A model generated the notes under the pieces. It had not been told where the DNA came from. It searched no databases and saw only the letters and a program-made list of their open reading frames with translations. 64,000 bases of DNA, from positions 62,001-126,000 of the forward strand of contig NZ_JASHIK010000005.1 of NCBI RefSeq assembly GCF_030733745.1. Direction: 5' to 3'. Origin of the DNA: Stappia sp. MMSF_3263 (lineage in GTDB: Bacteria; Pseudomonadota; Alphaproteobacteria; Rhizobiales; Stappiaceae). The position numbers and the translations under genes are program-made. Within the stretch, counting starts at the first letter, position 1. Every line of letters starts with the position of its first letter. Below are positions 18,588-27,882 of this stretch, in pieces.

Positions 18588-19524
18588 AGGCGTAAGGGTC
18601 GGCGGCAAGTCCGGCGCAGGCGGCACGATATTCGGCGACGAGCCGGTCGCACAGTTCGGCTGCGGGCGGCAGGTCGGTGATCGTGCCGGTGCCCTGGCCG
18701 GCGGACCAGATGTTCTTCCACACCTTCGCCTCGCTGCCCATGTCGAGCGATCCCGCATGTTGCAGGTTGTCCGGGTCGAGGCCGGCGCGCTCGATACTCG
18801 GGCGCAGGAAGTTGGCGTTCACGCCGCTGATCGCCGGCGTGTAGAGGATGTCGGCGGCGCTTGCATCCAGGATCATCGTTTTGTAGTCGTCGACGATCAT
18901 GGCCTCGCGCGTTGCCAGGAAACGGGTGCCGAGATAGGCGAGGTCCGCGCCCATGGCGCGGGCGGCGGCGATCTGCGCGCCGGTATTGATGGCGCCTGCC
19001 AGAATGATGGCGCCGTCGTAGAAGGCGCGGATCTCGGACACGAGGGCGAAGGGGCTCATCGTGCCGGCATGGCCGCCGGCCCCGGCGCAGACAGCGATGA
19101 TGCCGTCGACACCGGCCTCGGCCGCCTTTTTCGCGTGACGCGGGTTGATGACGTCATGGAACACCAGCCCGCCATAGGAATGCACGGCGGAGACGACGTC
19201 CGGATTGGCTCCGAGCGAGGTGATGACGAGCGGCACCTTGCGCGCAACGGTCACCTCCAGATCGGCCTCGAGCCGCGCATTGCTGCGATGGACGATCAGG
19301 TTGACGCCGTAAGGAGCGGCACCGGGATGCGCGGCAAGGCGATCCTCGATCTCGGTAAGCCATTCGCCGTAGCCCTCGCTCGTGCGCTGGTTGAGGGCGG
19401 GGAAGGTGCCGATCACGCCGGAGCGGCAGGTCTCGACGACGAGGTCGGGCCCGGAGGCGAGGAACATCGGTGAGGCGATCGCCGGCAGTTTCAGCCGACC
19501 CTCGAGTGCTTTCGGCAGGCTCAT
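18586..19524 (-). CDS. nitronate monooxygenase (NPD family)
   Basis: FMN-dependent TIM-barrel enzyme of the 2-nitropropane dioxygenase family, 312 residues. Visible are LKLPAIASPMFLASGPDLV at the N-terminus, SLGANPDVVSAVHSYGG, the phosphate loop ICAGAGGHAGTMSPFAL-type stretch and AGAINTGAQIAAARAMGADLAYLGTRFLAT. The start at 19524 gives the usual MSLPKAL beginning. It is the last gene of the long minus-strand fatty-acid-type catabolic unit. Members near beta-oxidation genes are sometimes mis-named; enoyl reductase-like roles have been proposed. The substrate here is unknown. Confidence 0.85.
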   Translation of the reverse strand: MSLPKALEGRLKLPAIASPMFLASGPDLVVETCRSGVIGTFPALNQRTSEGYGEWLTEIEDRLAAHPGAAPYGVNLIVHRSNARLEADLEVTVARKVPLVITSLGANPDVVSAVHSYGGLVFHDVINPRHAKKAAEAGVDGIIAVCAGAGGHAGTMSPFALVSEIRAFYDGAIILAGAINTGAQIAAARAMGADLAYLGTRFLATREAMIVDDYKTMILDASAADILYTPAISGVNANFLRPSIERAGLDPDNLQHAGSLDMGSEAKVWKNIWSAGQGTGTITDLPPAAELCDRLVAEYRAACAGLAADPYA

Positions 19525-19561
19525 GCAACGTCTCCTGTGCCGGTCTCTGCGTACGATCCGT

Positions 19562-20356
19562 TCATTCGCCGCGGAACTGCGGTTGGCGCTTTTCGAGGAA
19601 GGACGCAACGCCCTCGCGGAAGTCGCCGGTCTCGGTCATGCGGATGAAAGAGGCGCGCTCCGCCTCCAGGTGGGCGGCAAACGGATGGTCGAATGCGGCG
19701 TCGACCAGCTTGCGATAGGCGCCATAGGCGCGGGTGGGTCCGCTGGCGATACGCCGCGCCATCGTCTCGACGTGGGCGTCGAGCTCGTCCGGAGCGACCA
19801 CCGCATTGACGATGCCCGCCGTTCTTGCCTCGTCCGCCGAAAGCGTCTGGCCGAGCAGCATCAGTTCCATCGCCTTTGCCCGTCCGACCTTGCGCGGCAG
19901 GGCCCATGTGCCGCCGCAGTCGGGCGTTGTGCCGATGCGGTCATAGGCGATGACGAAGCGGGCGTCGGTTTCGGCGACCACCAGGTCGGCGCCGAGCACC
20001 AGGCTGAAGCCGGCGCCGGCGGCAACGCCGCGCACGGCGGCGATCACCGGGGCAGGGGCCTCGCGAAGCGCCACCAGAGCGGGGTGCAGCGCATCGAGCA
20101 GTTCGTGGACGACCTCGGCGGCGCGGTCGGGATCGGAGCCGAAGGCGGCGACGTCGCCGCCGGCGACGAAGGCACGCCCTGCGCCGCGCAGCACGATGCA
20201 ACGAACGTCCTTGCGTGCCGTGACGTTGCGCACTGCCTTCAGGAAGGCGCGCGCCGTCGGCACGTCGAGGGCATTCAGAACCTTCGGCCGGTTGATCGTG
20301 ATCGTCGCAACGCCGGTCCCGGCATCGATATCGGCAAGCACCAGGTCGTCGCTCAT
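19562..20356 (-). CDS. enoyl-CoA hydratase/isomerase
   Basis: Crotonase-fold protein of 264 residues that hydrates or isomerises enoyl-CoA intermediates. The oxyanion-hole strands are FVAGGDVAAFG (first) and VAAGAGFSLVLGADLVVAETDARF (second). The second family glutamate region reads DRIGTTPDCGGTWALPRKVG, where an Asp (PDCGG) stands at the position of one catalytic Glu, so isomerase or another crotonase activity is possible. The ATG overlaps the stop of the FadJ-like gene. Confidence 0.88.
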   Translation of the reverse strand: MSDDLVLADIDAGTGVATITINRPKVLNALDVPTARAFLKAVRNVTARKDVRCIVLRGAGRAFVAGGDVAAFGSDPDRAAEVVHELLDALHPALVALREAPAPVIAAVRGVAAGAGFSLVLGADLVVAETDARFVIAYDRIGTTPDCGGTWALPRKVGRAKAMELMLLGQTLSADEARTAGIVNAVVAPDELDAHVETMARRIASGPTRAYGAYRKLVDAAFDHPFAAHLEAERASFIRMTETGDFREGVASFLEKRQPQFRGE

Positions 20357-21741
20357 GCGGCCGCCTCCTCGTTCGGGTGGAACCGCCCGCCGTCGCGGGC
20401 CATGGCGGCAAGACCGACGGGGATCTCCAGCCCGTCCGCCCGGCAGGCCTCGATAAAGGCGGCAGCGCCAGCCGTGTCGATCATCGACAAAGGTCCGCCG
20501 GTCCAGACCGGAAAGCCGGCTGCATCGATGGCATGCACATCCGCCTCGACCGCCGAGGCGACGTCGCCGCGCTCGAGCGCCGCTACCGCTGCAAGGGCTG
20601 CGGCGCGCAGCAGCCGAAGGCCGGTCGGGCGCAGGCTGGCGCGGTCGCGTTCATGTGTCGCCCCGTCCTCGCCTGGCAGGTGCGGCGGCCGGGCAAGGCC
20701 GACGATGCGTGCCGCGTTGCCGACAAAGGCCGGGCTCATGCCCTCTGTGAGCATGCGCATGGCCTGTGCGTCCATTGCACTCCTGCAGGCCGAAGCAAGC
20801 GCCCCGTCGGGATCGGGTCCGGCCCGCCCCACGCGGGCAAGCCGCTGGCGGGCGAAGAACTGGGTGCGGATCATCGCCTGGGCGACGTCGCCATGCACCA
20901 GATGGCCGAAATACTGCCGCTCGACCTTGAGTGCCTTGTCGATGGGAAGCCGCAGTCCCTCGTAGACGCAGGAAAGGATCGCCTCCAGTGCGGGGTAGTT
21001 TCTCTGGCCGGCGGCGCGAACCTTTGCATTGGCAAGGAGGAAGATGTTCGAAGCGGCTTCGGAGGTGATGGCCGGGCCGGGCAGGGCGAAGCCCTTGCGG
21101 TCCCAGGGCGCGGAAGCGTCGACGCGCCCCTCCTGGAGCGCCCGCTTCGCCGCCGCGACGAGATCCTCCGGCTCGGCCAACTCGTCGAGAATGCCGAGCG
21201 CCAGTGCCTCGTCCGCGGTGAGGCGGCGGCCTTCCAGCAGCAGGGGAAGCGCGGCCTCGATGCCGATGACGCGGGGCAGGCGCTGGGTGCCCCCGGCGCC
21301 CGGCAGGATGCCGAGCGTGACCTCGGGCAGGCCGAAGCGGGCCTTGTCGTTGCGCGCGGCGATGCGGCAATGGCAGGCGAGCATCAGTTCCAGCCCGCCG
21401 CCGAGCGCGGTGCCGCTGGCCGCCGCCACAACCGGCTTGCCACAGGTCTCGATCGCGCGGAAGGCGTCGGTCATGGCGCGGATGCGTTCCGATGCGCTCG
21501 CTGGCGAGGTGCCGGGGCCGCTCATGCCGTTCATGATGGCGAGGTCCGCGCCGGCGATGAAGCTCGTCTTACCCGAAGAGAGGACGATGCCGGTCACCGC
21601 CGGATCGGCGGCAAGCCGGTCGATCTCGGCGCGCAGCGCGTCGGTGAAGGCCCAGTCGATGACGTTCATCGATCGGCCGGGCATATCGATGGTCACCAGC
21701 GCGATGCCGTCCTTGTCGATTGCGCTCGTCAGCACGGGCAC
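20353..21741 (-). CDS. FadJ/FadB-like protein lacking the NAD-binding domain
   Basis: A 462-residue relative of the multifunctional beta-oxidation alpha subunit. Residues 1-190 are a crotonase domain with SFIAGADLAIMNG, GTALGGGLELMLACHCRIA and GLPEVTLGILPGAGGTQRLPR, including both catalytic acid positions. After the linker ending IRTQFFARQR, where FadJ has its Rossmann GxGxxG domain, the sequence jumps to a stretch like the C-terminal dehydrogenase domain (LTEGMSPAFVG, then GFPVWTGGPLSMID). No dinucleotide motif is present, so it can hardly be a dehydrogenase alone. Full-length relatives are about 700 residues. It overlaps the next hydratase gene by four bases. Confidence 0.85.
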   Translation of the reverse strand: MPVLTSAIDKDGIALVTIDMPGRSMNVIDWAFTDALRAEIDRLAADPAVTGIVLSSGKTSFIAGADLAIMNGMSGPGTSPASASERIRAMTDAFRAIETCGKPVVAAASGTALGGGLELMLACHCRIAARNDKARFGLPEVTLGILPGAGGTQRLPRVIGIEAALPLLLEGRRLTADEALALGILDELAEPEDLVAAAKRALQEGRVDASAPWDRKGFALPGPAITSEAASNIFLLANAKVRAAGQRNYPALEAILSCVYEGLRLPIDKALKVERQYFGHLVHGDVAQAMIRTQFFARQRLARVGRAGPDPDGALASACRSAMDAQAMRMLTEGMSPAFVGNAARIVGLARPPHLPGEDGATHERDRASLRPTGLRLLRAAALAAVAALERGDVASAVEADVHAIDAAGFPVWTGGPLSMIDTAGAAAFIEACRADGLEIPVGLAAMARDGGRFHPNEEAAA

Positions 21742-21745
21742 CTCC

Positions 21746-22954
21746 TCAGATCCGTTCGATGACGGTGGCGACGCCCATGCCCGCGCCGACGCACAGGGTG
21801 ACGAGCGCGGTCTGCTTGCCCGTGCGCTCCAGTTCGTCGAGTGCGGTGCCGAGGATCATCGCGCCGGTGGCGCCGAGCGGATGGCCCATGGCGATCGCCC
21901 CGCCATTGACGTTGACCGCTTCCGGGTCGAGGTCGAGCGCCTCGATGAAGCGCATGGCGACCGCCGCAAAGGCCTCGTTGATCTCGAAGAGGTCGATGTC
22001 GGAAACGTTCATGCCGGCGCGCTTCAGCGCCTTTTCGGCGGCAAAGGAGGGGGCTGTCAGCATGATCGTCGGCTCGGAGCCGATTTCGGCGAAGGCGCGG
22101 ATGCGCGCACGCGGCGCAAGTCCGGCGCGCTTGCCGGCCTCGCGCGTGCCCATCAGCACGGCGGCCGCGCCGTCGACAATGCCGGAGGAATTGCCGGCGT
22201 GGTGGACATGGCGGATCCCGGCGAAGTCCGGATAACGCTCCAGCGCGATCGCGTCGAAGCCTGCCTTCTCGCCGAGCGCGGCAAAGGAGGGCTTCAGCCG
22301 TGCCAGATCCTCGGGCGTGGAGTTGCCGCGAATGGTCTCGTCGCGGGCGAGCAGCACCTCGCCGACCCGGTCGTGGACCGGAACGATGCTGCCGGCGAAA
22401 CGATCTTCCGACCAGGCGCGCGCTGCGCGGCGATGACTCTCCACCGCATAGGCGTCCACATCCTCGCGCGAGTAGCCCCACTTGGTCGCGATCAGGTCGG
22501 CGGAAATGCCTTGCGGCACGAAGGACGTGGCGGCTGCCACTTGCGGATCGGTGCCCCATGCCCCGCCGTCGGAGAGGATCGGGATACGCGACATGGATTC
22601 GACCCCTCCGGCGACCATCATGTCGGCCTGTCCGGCCATCACCTTGGCCGCCGCCACGTTGCAGGCCTCCAGGCCGGAGGCGCAGAAGCGGTTGATCTGC
22701 ACGCCCGCCGTTTCCTCAGCATAGCCGGCGGCGATGGCGGCCACCCTCGGCAGGCACTGGCCCTGTTCGCCCACCGGCATGACGATGCCCATCACCACGT
22801 CGTCGACAAGACCGGTGTCGAGCGCATTGCGGTCGCGCACCGCCTCCAGCACCGTGGTCGCAAGGCGGATCGGCGTCACCTCGTGCAGGGCGCCGTCCGG
22901 CTTGCCCCGGCCGCGCGGCGTGCGCAGGTGGTCGTAGATCAGGGCATCAGGCAT
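21746..22954 (-). CDS. acetyl-CoA acyltransferase (thiolase)
   Basis: Beta-ketothiolase of 402 residues, cleaving 3-ketoacyl-CoA in beta-oxidation (or condensing acetyl-CoA). The acyl-accepting Cys91 is in INRFCASGLEACN, the catalytic His is in GGAIAMGHPLGATGA, and the second Cys is in VTLCVGAGMGVATVIER. It lies four bases upstream of the FadJ-like gene, as in fadA-fadB pairs, inside the Liv importer and acyl-CoA ligase operon. This supports degradation of an imported acyl compound. Confidence 0.93.
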   Translation of the reverse strand: MPDALIYDHLRTPRGRGKPDGALHEVTPIRLATTVLEAVRDRNALDTGLVDDVVMGIVMPVGEQGQCLPRVAAIAAGYAEETAGVQINRFCASGLEACNVAAAKVMAGQADMMVAGGVESMSRIPILSDGGAWGTDPQVAAATSFVPQGISADLIATKWGYSREDVDAYAVESHRRAARAWSEDRFAGSIVPVHDRVGEVLLARDETIRGNSTPEDLARLKPSFAALGEKAGFDAIALERYPDFAGIRHVHHAGNSSGIVDGAAAVLMGTREAGKRAGLAPRARIRAFAEIGSEPTIMLTAPSFAAEKALKRAGMNVSDIDLFEINEAFAAVAMRFIEALDLDPEAVNVNGGAIAMGHPLGATGAMILGTALDELERTGKQTALVTLCVGAGMGVATVIERI

Positions 22955-22999
22955 GGCGGGTGCAGGGCTCCGTTCGAAGGGCAGGGCACGTCCGGCCTG

Positions 23000-24805
23000 T
23001 CAGCCGGCGGCGTAGAGGCCGGCGATCTCGCCGGCATATTTCGTCTGGATGCTGGAGCGACGCACCTTCATCGTCGCCGTCACCTCGTCGTCGTCGTGGT
23101 CCAGCTCCTTGGTGAGCAGGTGGAAGCGGCGGATGTGGGAGACCTGGGCGAGCTGGCCGTTGGCGGCGCGGATCTCGCTGTCGACCAGTTCACGCACTGC
23201 GGGGTTCTCGGCCAGGCTGCGGAAATTGGTGTAGGAAAGCCCCTTCTCCTCCACCCATTTGGCGACGGTCTCGAAGTCGATCTGGATCAGCGCGGAGACG
23301 TATTTGCGCCCCTCGCCGATGACGATGCATTCCTTGATATAGGGGCTGCCCTTGACCGTGTTCTCGATCTCGGACGGGCTGAGGTTCTTGCCGCCGGCAG
23401 TGATCATGATGTCCTTCAACCGGTCGACGATGCGGAACTCGCCGCCCTCGGTCGCGACCACGTCGCCGGTATGCAGCCAGCCGTCCTTCAGGGTCGTCTC
23501 GGTCGCGGCCGGGTTCTTGTAGTAGCCGACGAAGACCGTATCGCCCTTCAGCTGCAACTCGCCATGTTCGCCCATGCGCGCCTCGACGCCCTTCACTGCC
23601 GGGCCGACGGACCCGGGAACGAGCCTGTCCAGGGTCTGGCCGAGGGCGATGCCGCTCGATTCCGTCATGCCGTAGACCTCGACCAGCGGCACGCCGATGG
23701 TGCGGAAGAAATGCACGATCTTCGGCGAGATCGGCGCCGCGCCGGTCATCGCGATGCGGGCACGGCGCAACCCGATATAGTTCTGCAGGGCGCGGAAGAC
23801 GAAGAGGTAGCAGAGCGCGAAGGTGATCCGCTCGGCGATGCTACGCGCGGCCTTCGGCTTTTCGGCGAAGGGCTCGCAGGCGCGATAGGCCCGCTCGTAG
23901 AGCGCCCGGCGATAGCCGCCGGCCTCCAGCATGCGGATATGGATCGAGGAATGCAGCTTCTCCCAGATCCGCGGTACGCCGAGGAAGGAGGAGGGGGCGA
24001 CCTCGCGCAGGTCCTCCTGCACCGTGCGGATGGATTCGCCGAAGCAGATTCGCGCGCCGAGATAGACCGGCGCCATCACGGTCACCATCTGCTCGGCGAC
24101 ATGGCACAGCGGCAGGTAGGAAAGATGCACGGTGTCGGCGTCGAGGCCGATGCGGTCGGCGACCGCGATCGCCTGGGCGCGCAGGTTGCGATAGGAGAGC
24201 ATCGCGCCCTTGGGCTTGCCGGTCGAACCCGAGGTGTAGATCATCAGCGCGACGTCATCGAGGCCGCGCGCGGCAAGGCTTTCCCCGGCCAGGGCGGGAT
24301 GGGCCCTGCGGTGAGCCCGCCCCATCTCTTCCATCGCGGCAAAGGAGATGACGAAGTCGCCGGAATATCCGCGCAGGCCCTTGGTCTCGACCACGACCAC
24401 CCGGCGCAGCCGGGGCAACTGGTCGCGCATCTCGATCACCTTGTCGAGCTGCTCCTGGTCCTCGCAGACGATGATCTCGCTGTCGGAATGCTCCAGCACG
24501 TAGCCGACCTCGTTCGCCGGGCTGGTCGGGTAGACGCCGATGGTGACGCCGCCGACGATGCCGGCACCGAGCTGGGCGAGCACCCATTCGACACGGTTTT
24601 CCGACAGCACCGCCACGTGGCCCGCCTCGCCGAGGCCAAGGGCACGGAGCCCGTGGCCGACGTCGCAGGCACGCTCGTGATACTGGCGCCAGGTGAGCGG
24701 GTTCCAGATGCCGAAGTCCTTCTGCAGCACCGCGACCCGGTCCGGCGTCTTCTCGGCATGGGCGCGCAGCATCTGCGGCAGGGTGAGTTCGGGGAAGTCG
24801 GCCAT
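23000..24805 (-). CDS. AMP-forming long-chain acyl-CoA ligase (FadD/FAA family)
   Basis: Acyl-CoA synthetase of 601 residues. The P-loop-like motif reads MIYTSGSTGKPKGAML. Adenylate-forming motifs VYGMTESSG and GWLHTGDVVA, and the hinge region RLKDIMITAGGKNLSP, follow in order. The long form with a C-terminal extension resembles ligases encoded beside Liv-type transporters, known from uptake of aromatic or branched acids. Acting after the ABC importer, it would trap the substrate as its CoA ester. Chain length or aromatic specificity cannot be read from the sequence. Confidence 0.93.
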   Translation of the reverse strand: MADFPELTLPQMLRAHAEKTPDRVAVLQKDFGIWNPLTWRQYHERACDVGHGLRALGLGEAGHVAVLSENRVEWVLAQLGAGIVGGVTIGVYPTSPANEVGYVLEHSDSEIIVCEDQEQLDKVIEMRDQLPRLRRVVVVETKGLRGYSGDFVISFAAMEEMGRAHRRAHPALAGESLAARGLDDVALMIYTSGSTGKPKGAMLSYRNLRAQAIAVADRIGLDADTVHLSYLPLCHVAEQMVTVMAPVYLGARICFGESIRTVQEDLREVAPSSFLGVPRIWEKLHSSIHIRMLEAGGYRRALYERAYRACEPFAEKPKAARSIAERITFALCYLFVFRALQNYIGLRRARIAMTGAAPISPKIVHFFRTIGVPLVEVYGMTESSGIALGQTLDRLVPGSVGPAVKGVEARMGEHGELQLKGDTVFVGYYKNPAATETTLKDGWLHTGDVVATEGGEFRIVDRLKDIMITAGGKNLSPSEIENTVKGSPYIKECIVIGEGRKYVSALIQIDFETVAKWVEEKGLSYTNFRSLAENPAVRELVDSEIRAANGQLAQVSHIRRFHLLTKELDHDDDEVTATMKVRRSSIQTKYAGEIAGLYAAG

Positions 24806-24817
24806 GGTCGTCTCGCC

Positions 24818-25627
24818 TCAGGACAGCCAGCGCTTGCGGCGCTTGTAGTGCTTGATGTCGCGGTAGCTCTTGGTGCCCTCGCCGCCGCTGGCGCCGAGAT
24901 AGAACTCACGCACGTCGTCGTCCTTCACCAGCCGCTCGCTCGGTCCGTCGAGCACGATCTTGCCGGTCTCCATGATGTAGCCGTAATGGGAGACGGCGAA
25001 GGCGACGGCCGCGTTCTGCTCGACCAGGAGCATCGACACGCCGAGATCGCGGTTGATCGAGGCGATGATGGTGAAGATCTCCTCGACCAGCACCGGGGAG
25101 AGCCCGAGCGAGGGTTCGTCCAGCAGGATCAGGGAGGGCTGGGCTATCAGCGCCCGGCCGATCGCCAGCATCTGCTGCTCGCCGCCGGAGAGATAGCCGG
25201 CCCGGCCCTGACGCCGCTCGAAGAGGCGCGGGAAATACTGGTAGACGAGGTCGAAGGAGGTCGGCTTCAGCCCGCGTCCGGACAGGGCGAAGGTCGCCGC
25301 CGTCAGGTTTTCCTCCACCGTCAGGTCCTCGAAGATGCGGCGCCCCTCCATCACGTGGAAGAGGCCGCGCCGCACCAGTCCGTGCGGTGTCAGGCGGGAG
25401 ATGTCGTCGCCGTCGAAGCGGATCGCGCCGGCGGTGACGGCGCCGTTCTCCAGCGTGAGCAGGTTCGACACCGCCTTCAGCGTCGTCGACTTGCCGGCGC
25501 CGTTGGAGCCGAGCAGGGTCACGATCTTGCCCCGCTCGACGCTCAGCGACAGGCCGCGGAGCACCTGCACCGTCTTGTTGTAGACGACCTCGATGTTGTT
25601 GATGTCGAGGAGGATGTCCGCGGCCAT
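24818..25627 (-). CDS. branched-chain-type ABC transporter ATPase LivF-like
   Basis: ATP-binding subunit of 269 residues with Walker A LGSNGAGKSTTLK, the signature YLSGGEQQMLAIGRAL and Walker B LILLDEPSLGLSP. It pairs with LivG encoded upstream to drive a HAAT-family importer. A basic C-terminal tail (YRDIKHYKRRKRW) extends beyond typical LivF of about 235 residues. It sits between the binding-protein gene and the acyl-CoA ligase. Confidence 0.93.
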   Translation of the reverse strand: MAADILLDINNIEVVYNKTVQVLRGLSLSVERGKIVTLLGSNGAGKSTTLKAVSNLLTLENGAVTAGAIRFDGDDISRLTPHGLVRRGLFHVMEGRRIFEDLTVEENLTAATFALSGRGLKPTSFDLVYQYFPRLFERRQGRAGYLSGGEQQMLAIGRALIAQPSLILLDEPSLGLSPVLVEEIFTIIASINRDLGVSMLLVEQNAAVAFAVSHYGYIMETGKIVLDGPSERLVKDDDVREFYLGASGGEGTKSYRDIKHYKRRKRWLS

Positions 25628-25632
25628 CTTGC

Positions 25633-26802
25633 TTACTCCTGCACGCTGATCCAGTCGGAAGCCGGCTGCATCTTCTGGGCGCTCGCGTCGTAGCGATAGA
25701 TGCGGCCGACCGGGATGGAGTTGCCCGGGATCGAGATCGGCACGCCGATGATGCCGCCGGTGTCGAAATTCTCGATCGAGTTGAGGGCGGCCTTCAGGTT
25801 GGTGCCGTTCAGCTCCTTGCCGGCCTCGAGCGTCCGCTTGGCCGCTTCGGTGAACAGCATGGCGGTGAGAAAGCCCTGCATGTACGGGGTCGACTGGTAC
25901 TCGGGGCGCATCTCGCGGATGCGGTCGAGCATCGGCGCGTCGCCGGCCTCGTCATAGTAGTAGCGGTAGGGCATGACGCCCATGAAGCCGTCGGCGGCCT
26001 CGCCGACCTTGGCCCAGATGCTGGAATCCATCGACCAGAACGTGCCCATGAACTTGGTTTCCAGGCCCAGCTGCTTGGCCTGGCTCATGAACTCCGGCAG
26101 GGGCGCCAGCACGTAGCCGTGGAAGATCGTGTAGTCCGGCCGGGCGCGGCGCAGCTTGAGGACTTCCGTCGAGACGTCGACGGCGGTCGGCGGGGTGATG
26201 ATCTCCTCGACGACCTCAAGGCCCAACTCGCCGGCCCGTGCCTTGGTGGCGGCGATCGGGTCGCGGCCGAATTCCGTGTCGGAATTGACCAGCACGATCT
26301 TCGCGCCCGGCTTCTCCTTGGCGATGTATTCCAGCAGGATGCCGGTCATCTCGGAATAGTCGGGCCCGGCCATGAACTGGTGCGGGAAGGCCTTGGGATC
26401 GTTCAGTTCGGTGGCGAAGGACGCGCCGGCCATCATGATCGAGCCGAGCCGGTCGAGCTCGCCGTTGATCGTCTTGGCGAAGCCGGTCGAGTCTCCGTAA
26501 TAGAGATGGATCTCGTCCTGGCTGGTCAGCTTGTTGAAGACGGCGACGGAGGCGTCGACCTTGTAGCCGGTGTCCTCGTAGGCAAGGCGCACCTTGCGTC
26601 CCTGGATGCCGCCGGCTTCGTTGAGGATCTTGATATAGTCCTGCATGCCCGCCTCGATGCCGATGCCGGCAAAGGCGAAGACGCCGGTGAGGGGGATCGA
26701 GCCTCCGATGACGATGTCGTCCGCCGCGGCCGCGGGCAGCGAGGTGGCTATGGCTGCCGATGCCGAAAGGGCGATCAGCGTTCTCCTGGTGATGCCAAAC
26801 AT
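25633..26802 (-). CDS. periplasmic substrate-binding protein of Liv-type importer
   Basis: Extracellular ligand-binding receptor of the Leu/Ile/Val family, 389 residues. The signal peptide contains TRRTLIALSASAAIATS and ends around AAAADD; the twin arginine suggests possible Tat export. The mature part starts IVIGGSIPLTGVFAFAG and keeps the type I periplasmic fold. Position among acyl-CoA ligase and beta-oxidation genes suggests an acid ligand rather than amino acids. The start at 26802 is set by the signal peptide; the frame continues far upstream without coding character. Confidence 0.92.
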   Translation of the reverse strand: MFGITRRTLIALSASAAIATSLPAAAADDIVIGGSIPLTGVFAFAGIGIEAGMQDYIKILNEAGGIQGRKVRLAYEDTGYKVDASVAVFNKLTSQDEIHLYYGDSTGFAKTINGELDRLGSIMMAGASFATELNDPKAFPHQFMAGPDYSEMTGILLEYIAKEKPGAKIVLVNSDTEFGRDPIAATKARAGELGLEVVEEIITPPTAVDVSTEVLKLRRARPDYTIFHGYVLAPLPEFMSQAKQLGLETKFMGTFWSMDSSIWAKVGEAADGFMGVMPYRYYYDEAGDAPMLDRIREMRPEYQSTPYMQGFLTAMLFTEAAKRTLEAGKELNGTNLKAALNSIENFDTGGIIGVPISIPGNSIPVGRIYRYDASAQKMQPASDWISVQE

Positions 26803-26837
26803 GGTTTCCTCCGGTTTTGTCGTGACTTTTCGGTCAT

Positions 26838-27881
26838 TCACTTCTTGAAGGGCCAGAGATGGAAGTAACGCCGTGTTCTCTGGACGATTTCGGCAAGTCC
26901 CTTCGGCTCGAAGATGAGAAAGCCGACGATCAGCAGGCCGAAAACGATGGTGCGCACCGGCGAGAGCATCGCCGCCGCGTTGGGAAGGACGGGGGTCAGC
27001 CAGTCGATGCCGAAGCGCAGCAGCTCCGGCACCAGGGTCATGAAGACGGCTCCGAGGATGGCGCCGAGAATGGTTCCCATGCCGCCGACGATGATCGCGG
27101 CGAGGAAGAAGATCGAATAGACGAAGGGGAAGCTCTCCGGCGTGACGACACGGAAGAAATAGGCCCACATGCCGCCGGCGACCCCGGCATAGAAGGACGA
27201 GATCGCGAAGCTCATCAGCTTGGTGCGCAGCAGCGAGATGCCGAGCACCTCGGCCGAGATGTCGCGGTCGCGGATGGCGATGAAGGCGCGCCCGATGCGG
27301 GTGCGGAAAAGGTTGGCCGCGCCCAGCACCATCAGCGCGGTGATCGGCACGAAGACGAAATAGAGCTGTGAGTAGTCCGTCAGCGGCGTGCCCAGGAAGG
27401 TGGCCGGCGTCAGCGTCAGCCCGCTGTTGCCATTGGTCACGCTCTCCCAGTTGACGAAGACGAAATGCAGGATGAAGGAGGCGGCGATGGTGGCGATGGC
27501 CAGGTACAGCCCCTTGACCCTCAGGCTCGGCAGGCCGACGACAAGGCCGACCAGGGCCGCGGTGAAGCCGCCGGCAAGAAGGTTCAGCAGGAAGGGCGTC
27601 GGCAGGTTGAGCTGCATCCAGCCGACCGTGTAGGCGCCGACCGCCATGAAGGCCGCCTGGCCGAGGCTGACGAGGCCGGTATAACCGGTCAGGATGTTGA
27701 GGCCGGTGGCGCTCGCCACGTTGATGGCGACGAGGCAGGCGAGATAGAGCCAGTAATTGTCGAGCAGGAAGGGCGCGGCGCAAAGGCTGAGCGCGAACAG
27801 CGCCATCCACAGGCGCTGTGGCCGTGTCGTCAGCAGCGCCTCATCGGCCCGGTAGCTGTGTTTGGCGGTTCCGATCTGCAT
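26838..27881 (-). CDS. Liv-type ABC permease LivM-like
   Basis: Inner-membrane permease of 347 residues with about nine helices. The family segment TGYTGLVSLGQAAFMAVGAY is near residue 65, and the EAA-like loop GRAFIAIRDRDISAEVLGIS and GGMGTILGAILGA are present. It forms a heterodimer with the LivH-like permease encoded one base upstream. The C-terminus ends EPKGLAEIVQRTRRYFHLWPFKK, normal for the family. Confidence 0.93.
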   Translation of the reverse strand: MQIGTAKHSYRADEALLTTRPQRLWMALFALSLCAAPFLLDNYWLYLACLVAINVASATGLNILTGYTGLVSLGQAAFMAVGAYTVGWMQLNLPTPFLLNLLAGGFTAALVGLVVGLPSLRVKGLYLAIATIAASFILHFVFVNWESVTNGNSGLTLTPATFLGTPLTDYSQLYFVFVPITALMVLGAANLFRTRIGRAFIAIRDRDISAEVLGISLLRTKLMSFAISSFYAGVAGGMWAYFFRVVTPESFPFVYSIFFLAAIIVGGMGTILGAILGAVFMTLVPELLRFGIDWLTPVLPNAAAMLSPVRTIVFGLLIVGFLIFEPKGLAEIVQRTRRYFHLWPFKK

Positions 27882-27882
27882 G

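Noticed and set aside
21029-25693. Very long (1554-codon) open frame opposite the thiolase, ligase and hydratase genes
   Set aside because: The minus-strand genes have clear catalytic motifs throughout; the opposite frame stays open because of GC-rich third positions. Its composition (runs of His, Arg, Gly, Asp) is typical of antisense frames.
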